DNA of 8,594 bases from Tessaracoccus flavescens (GTDB taxonomy: Bacteria; Actinomycetota; Actinomycetes; Propionibacteriales; Propionibacteriaceae): assembly GCA_020741375.1 (NCBI GenBank), contig DYZF01000222.1, positions 1-8,594 on the forward strand, written 5' to 3'. A model generated the notes under the pieces. The model was given only the letters and a program-made list of their open reading frames with translations. It had not been told where the DNA came from and searched no databases. The position numbers and the translations under genes are program-made. Below, piece by piece: positions 6,672 to 8,594 of this stretch. Position 1 is the first letter of the stretch. Each line of letters starts with the position of its first letter.

Positions 6672-7459
6672 CGGTCCTTGACGACATCATCTCCGGGGTA
6701 CGCCTCGATCTAGACGCCAGAAGGGCGTTCACACCGCTCGCCGACGTGGTTCGCGCCGCCGAGGCGGCCGACGAGCCGATCAACCCCATGCCGCGCTTCC
6801 GGGCGCCCGAACTGGCGGTGATCTCCGAGGTGAAGCGGAAGTCTCCGTCCAAGGGGGATCTTGCGGAGATCGCTGAGCCCGATACCTTGGCAGCCGCGTA
6901 CGCCGACGGCGGAGCCGCAGCCATCTCAGTGCTCACGGAACAGCGACGCTTCGGCGGCAGCCTTGCGGATCTGGATGCAGTCCGCGCCCGGGTGGACATC
7001 CCCGTCCTGCGCAAGGACTTCATGGTGGACGACTACCAGTTCTACGAGGCGCGCGCCCACGGGGCAGACCTGGTGCTGCTCATCGTCGCGGCCCTGACGG
7101 ACAAAGAACTCGCCCACTTCGGGGCACTCGCCGCAGATCTCGGGTTGACGCCCTTGGTGGAGGCGCACACCGCCGAGGAGGTGGACCGCGCCGTCGCCGG
7201 CGGGTTCGAACTCATCGGCATCAACAACCGCAACCTGAAGACGCTCGAGGTGGACCTCGCCAACTTCGGGGCCTTGTCAGAGCGCATAGGCTCGGATGCA
7301 GTCAAGGTGGCGGAATCGGGAATCTTCGCTCCCGACGACGTCGCCACGGTGGTTGCTCACGGAGCCGACGCGATCCTGGTGGGGGAGGCGCTCGTCAAGC
7401 ACGGGAACCCAACCGCCGCGATCGCAGAGTTCATGGAGGCAGGAAGGAAGCGCGCATGA
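6668..7459 (+). CDS. trpC: Indole-3-glycerol-phosphate synthase (TrpC)
   Basis: TrpC decarboxylates and closes carboxyphenylamino-deoxyribulose phosphate to indole-3-glycerol phosphate. The 263-residue protein is a single-domain TIM barrel with no TrpF fusion. Active-site residues are all visible: Glu54 and Lys56 in the [10 protein letters not shown] block, Lys116 in [12 protein letters not shown], Glu165 in LVEAHT, Asn186 and Arg188 in GINNRNL, and Ser217 in [14 protein letters not shown] (236-244) is the phosphate-binding end. The spacing agrees with the archaeal reference enzyme, with a small constant offset. The GTG start overlaps the preceding stop by 4 bases and lacks a strong ribosome binding site, so re-initiation after the small membrane protein is likely. 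The frame is open upstream, but that part does not match the family. The 3' end overlaps trpB by 4 bases. Confidence 0.96.
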   Translation: MTVLDDIISGVRLDLDARRAFTPLADVVRAAEAADEPINPMPRFRAPELAVISEVKRKSPSKGDLAEIAEPDTLAAAYADGGAAAISVLTEQRRFGGSLADLDAVRARVDIPVLRKDFMVDDYQFYEARAHGADLVLLIVAALTDKELAHFGALAADLGLTPLVEAHTAEEVDRAVAGGFELIGINNRNLKTLEVDLANFGALSERIGSDAVKVAESGIFAPDDVATVVAHGADAILVGEALVKHGNPTAAIAEFMEAGRKRA

Positions 7460-8594
7460 GCGTGCCAGACGCCCGAGGCCATTTCGGCCGATTCGGTGGG
7501 AAGTTCGTCCCCGAGGCCTTGATGGCCGCGCTCGAGGAACTCACCCTCGCCTTCGACGAAGCACAGGCAGACCCAGAATTCCATGCCGAGTTGGAACGCC
7601 TGCAACGCGATTACGCCGGCCGTCCCACGCCGATCACCGTCGCCTCGAACTACTCGAAGCTGTGCGGCAACGCCACGATCCTGCTCAAGCGCGAGGATCT
7701 CAACCACACCGGCGCCCACAAGGTCAACAACGTGCTCGGCCAAGCGCTGCTGACCAAGCGCATGGGCAAGACCCGCGTCATCGCCGAGACCGGCGCAGGG
7801 CAACACGGCGTGGCCACCGCCACCGCCGCCGCGCTGCTCGGCTTGGAATGCCGCGTCTACATGGGCGAGGTGGACACGAAGCGTCAGGCCCTCAACGTGG
7901 CGCGCATGCAGCTGTTGGGCGCCGAGGTGTACGCGGTCGCGGCCGGCTCGCGCACGCTGAAGGACGCCATGAACGAGGCGATGCGCGACTGGGTCACCAC
8001 CGTCGACACCACGCACTACCTCATCGGCACGGTCGGCGGCCCGCACCCCTTCCCGTACATGGTGCGTGAACTGCAGCGCGTCATCTCCACCGAAGCGCGC
8101 CAGCAGATGCTTGATAATCACGGCGGCCTGCCGGATTACGTCGCGGCCTGCGTGGGCGGCGGCTCCAACGCCATCGGCATGTTCGCCGACTTCATCGACG
8201 ACGAGTCCGTGCGTCTCTACGGCTTCGAGGCCGAGGGCGACGGCATCAGCACCGGCCGCCACGCCGCCACCATCACAGCCGGGTCCCCGGGCGTGCTCCA
8301 CGGTGCCCGCACCTACGTCCTGCAGGACGAAGAGGGCCAAACGATCGAATCGCACTCCATCTCCGCAGGCCTCGACTACCCGGGCGTCGGCCCCGAGCAC
8401 GCCTGGCTGGCCGACACCGGCCGCGCCGTCTACGAACCGGTCACCGACGCCGAGGCCATGGAGGCGTTCAGGGATCTAACTCGCACCGAGGGCATCATCC
8501 CCGCGATCGAGTCCGCCCACGCCGTCGCCGGAGCCCGCAAACTGGCGCTGCGCCTTGCGGAGGAGGATCCGACCGCCACGCCCACCATCCTCGT
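7456..8594 (+). CDS. trpB: Tryptophan synthase beta chain (TrpB), 3' end beyond the window
   Basis: TrpB condenses indole with serine to give tryptophan using pyridoxal phosphate, normally in a complex with TrpA. The visible 379 residues read cleanly from the ATG, which overlaps the trpC stop by 4 bases and follows the purine-rich AGGAAGGAAG at 7441-7450. Motifs include [10 protein letters not shown] (11-20), [13 protein letters not shown] with the cofactor lysine Lys89, AETGAGQHG with catalytic Glu111 (110-118), [10 protein letters not shown] (191-200), the phosphate-binding loop GGGSNAIG (234-241) and [13 protein letters not shown] (303-315). This is the ordinary TrpB1 type with a short N-terminus. 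The reading frame is still open at the edge. The expected C-terminal serine-containing SGRGDKD-type segment and roughly 20-40 residues should follow, probably then trpA. Confidence 0.96.
   Translation, partial: MSVPDARGHFGRFGGKFVPEALMAALEELTLAFDEAQADPEFHAELERLQRDYAGRPTPITVASNYSKLCGNATILLKREDLNHTGAHKVNNVLGQALLTKRMGKTRVIAETGAGQHGVATATAAALLGLECRVYMGEVDTKRQALNVARMQLLGAEVYAVAAGSRTLKDAMNEAMRDWVTTVDTTHYLIGTVGGPHPFPYMVRELQRVISTEARQQMLDNHGGLPDYVAACVGGGSNAIGMFADFIDDESVRLYGFEAEGDGISTGRHAATITAGSPGVLHGARTYVLQDEEGQTIESHSISAGLDYPGVGPEHAWLADTGRAVYEPVTDAEAMEAFRDLTRTEGIIPAIESAHAVAGARKLALRLAEEDPTATPTIL

Noticed and set aside
7357..8400. Minus-strand open frame (347 codons) opposite trpC and trpB
   Set aside because: Both plus-strand genes are intact and motif-complete. 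The antisense frame is explained by high GC at third codon positions.
1..8594. CRISPR arrays, insertion sequences, prophage or toxin-antitoxin modules
   Set aside because: No spaced direct repeats, transposase or integrase motifs or terminal inverted repeats were seen. Apart from the 3354-3551 remnant, all DNA is assigned to housekeeping genes.

Overview
The window is GC-rich chromosomal DNA from an actinomycete. Three things support this: the gene order hisI-trpE-(Trp_oprn_chp membrane protein)-(small 'HGH' membrane protein)-trpC-trpB, a TIGR03085-type metal-binding protein, and promoter-like boxes of the TAGGAT/TAGGCT kind. A member of the Propionibacteriaceae or a relative would fit, but I cannot fix the genus from sequence alone. 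Nearly all of the DNA is coding, and most neighbouring genes overlap by 1 or 4 bases.

Region 1 (1-3353) is the gatC-gatA-gatB operon for the tRNA-dependent amidotransferase that makes Gln-tRNA(Gln) (and in some bacteria Asn-tRNA(Asn)) from the mischarged precursor. It has a likely -10 box at 46-51 and a good ribosome binding site at 71-75. All catalytic residues I can check are present.

Region 2 (3354-4184) is the irregular part. Directly after the gatB stop codon comes the 5' end of an EamA-type membrane transporter gene. It is recognisable for only about 65 codons and breaks off within a few bases of the stop codon of an oppositely oriented gene (3552-4160, minus strand, TIGR03085 metal-binding protein). 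The transporter frame happens to stay open through the antisense strand of that gene and into hisI, which creates a misleading 391-codon frame. A 24-base divergent gap with a perfect 6-base inverted repeat separates the minus-strand gene from hisI.

Region 3 (4185-8594) is the hisI-trp cluster: hisI (histidine pathway, phosphoribosyl-AMP cyclohydrolase), trpE (anthranilate synthase component I), a four-helix Trp_oprn_chp membrane protein, a 67-residue two-helix membrane protein, trpC (indole-3-glycerol-phosphate synthase) and trpB (tryptophan synthase beta, cut by the window end). There is no room for a trp leader peptide or attenuator before trpE, because it overlaps hisI by 4 bases. trpG, trpD, trpF and trpA are not seen, although trpA could lie just beyond the right edge.

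I see no CRISPR array, prophage, insertion sequence, tRNA or rRNA, and no convincing undescribed system. The points most worth a second look are the truncated EamA gene and its effect on local transcription, and the two uncharacterised membrane proteins inside the trp operon.
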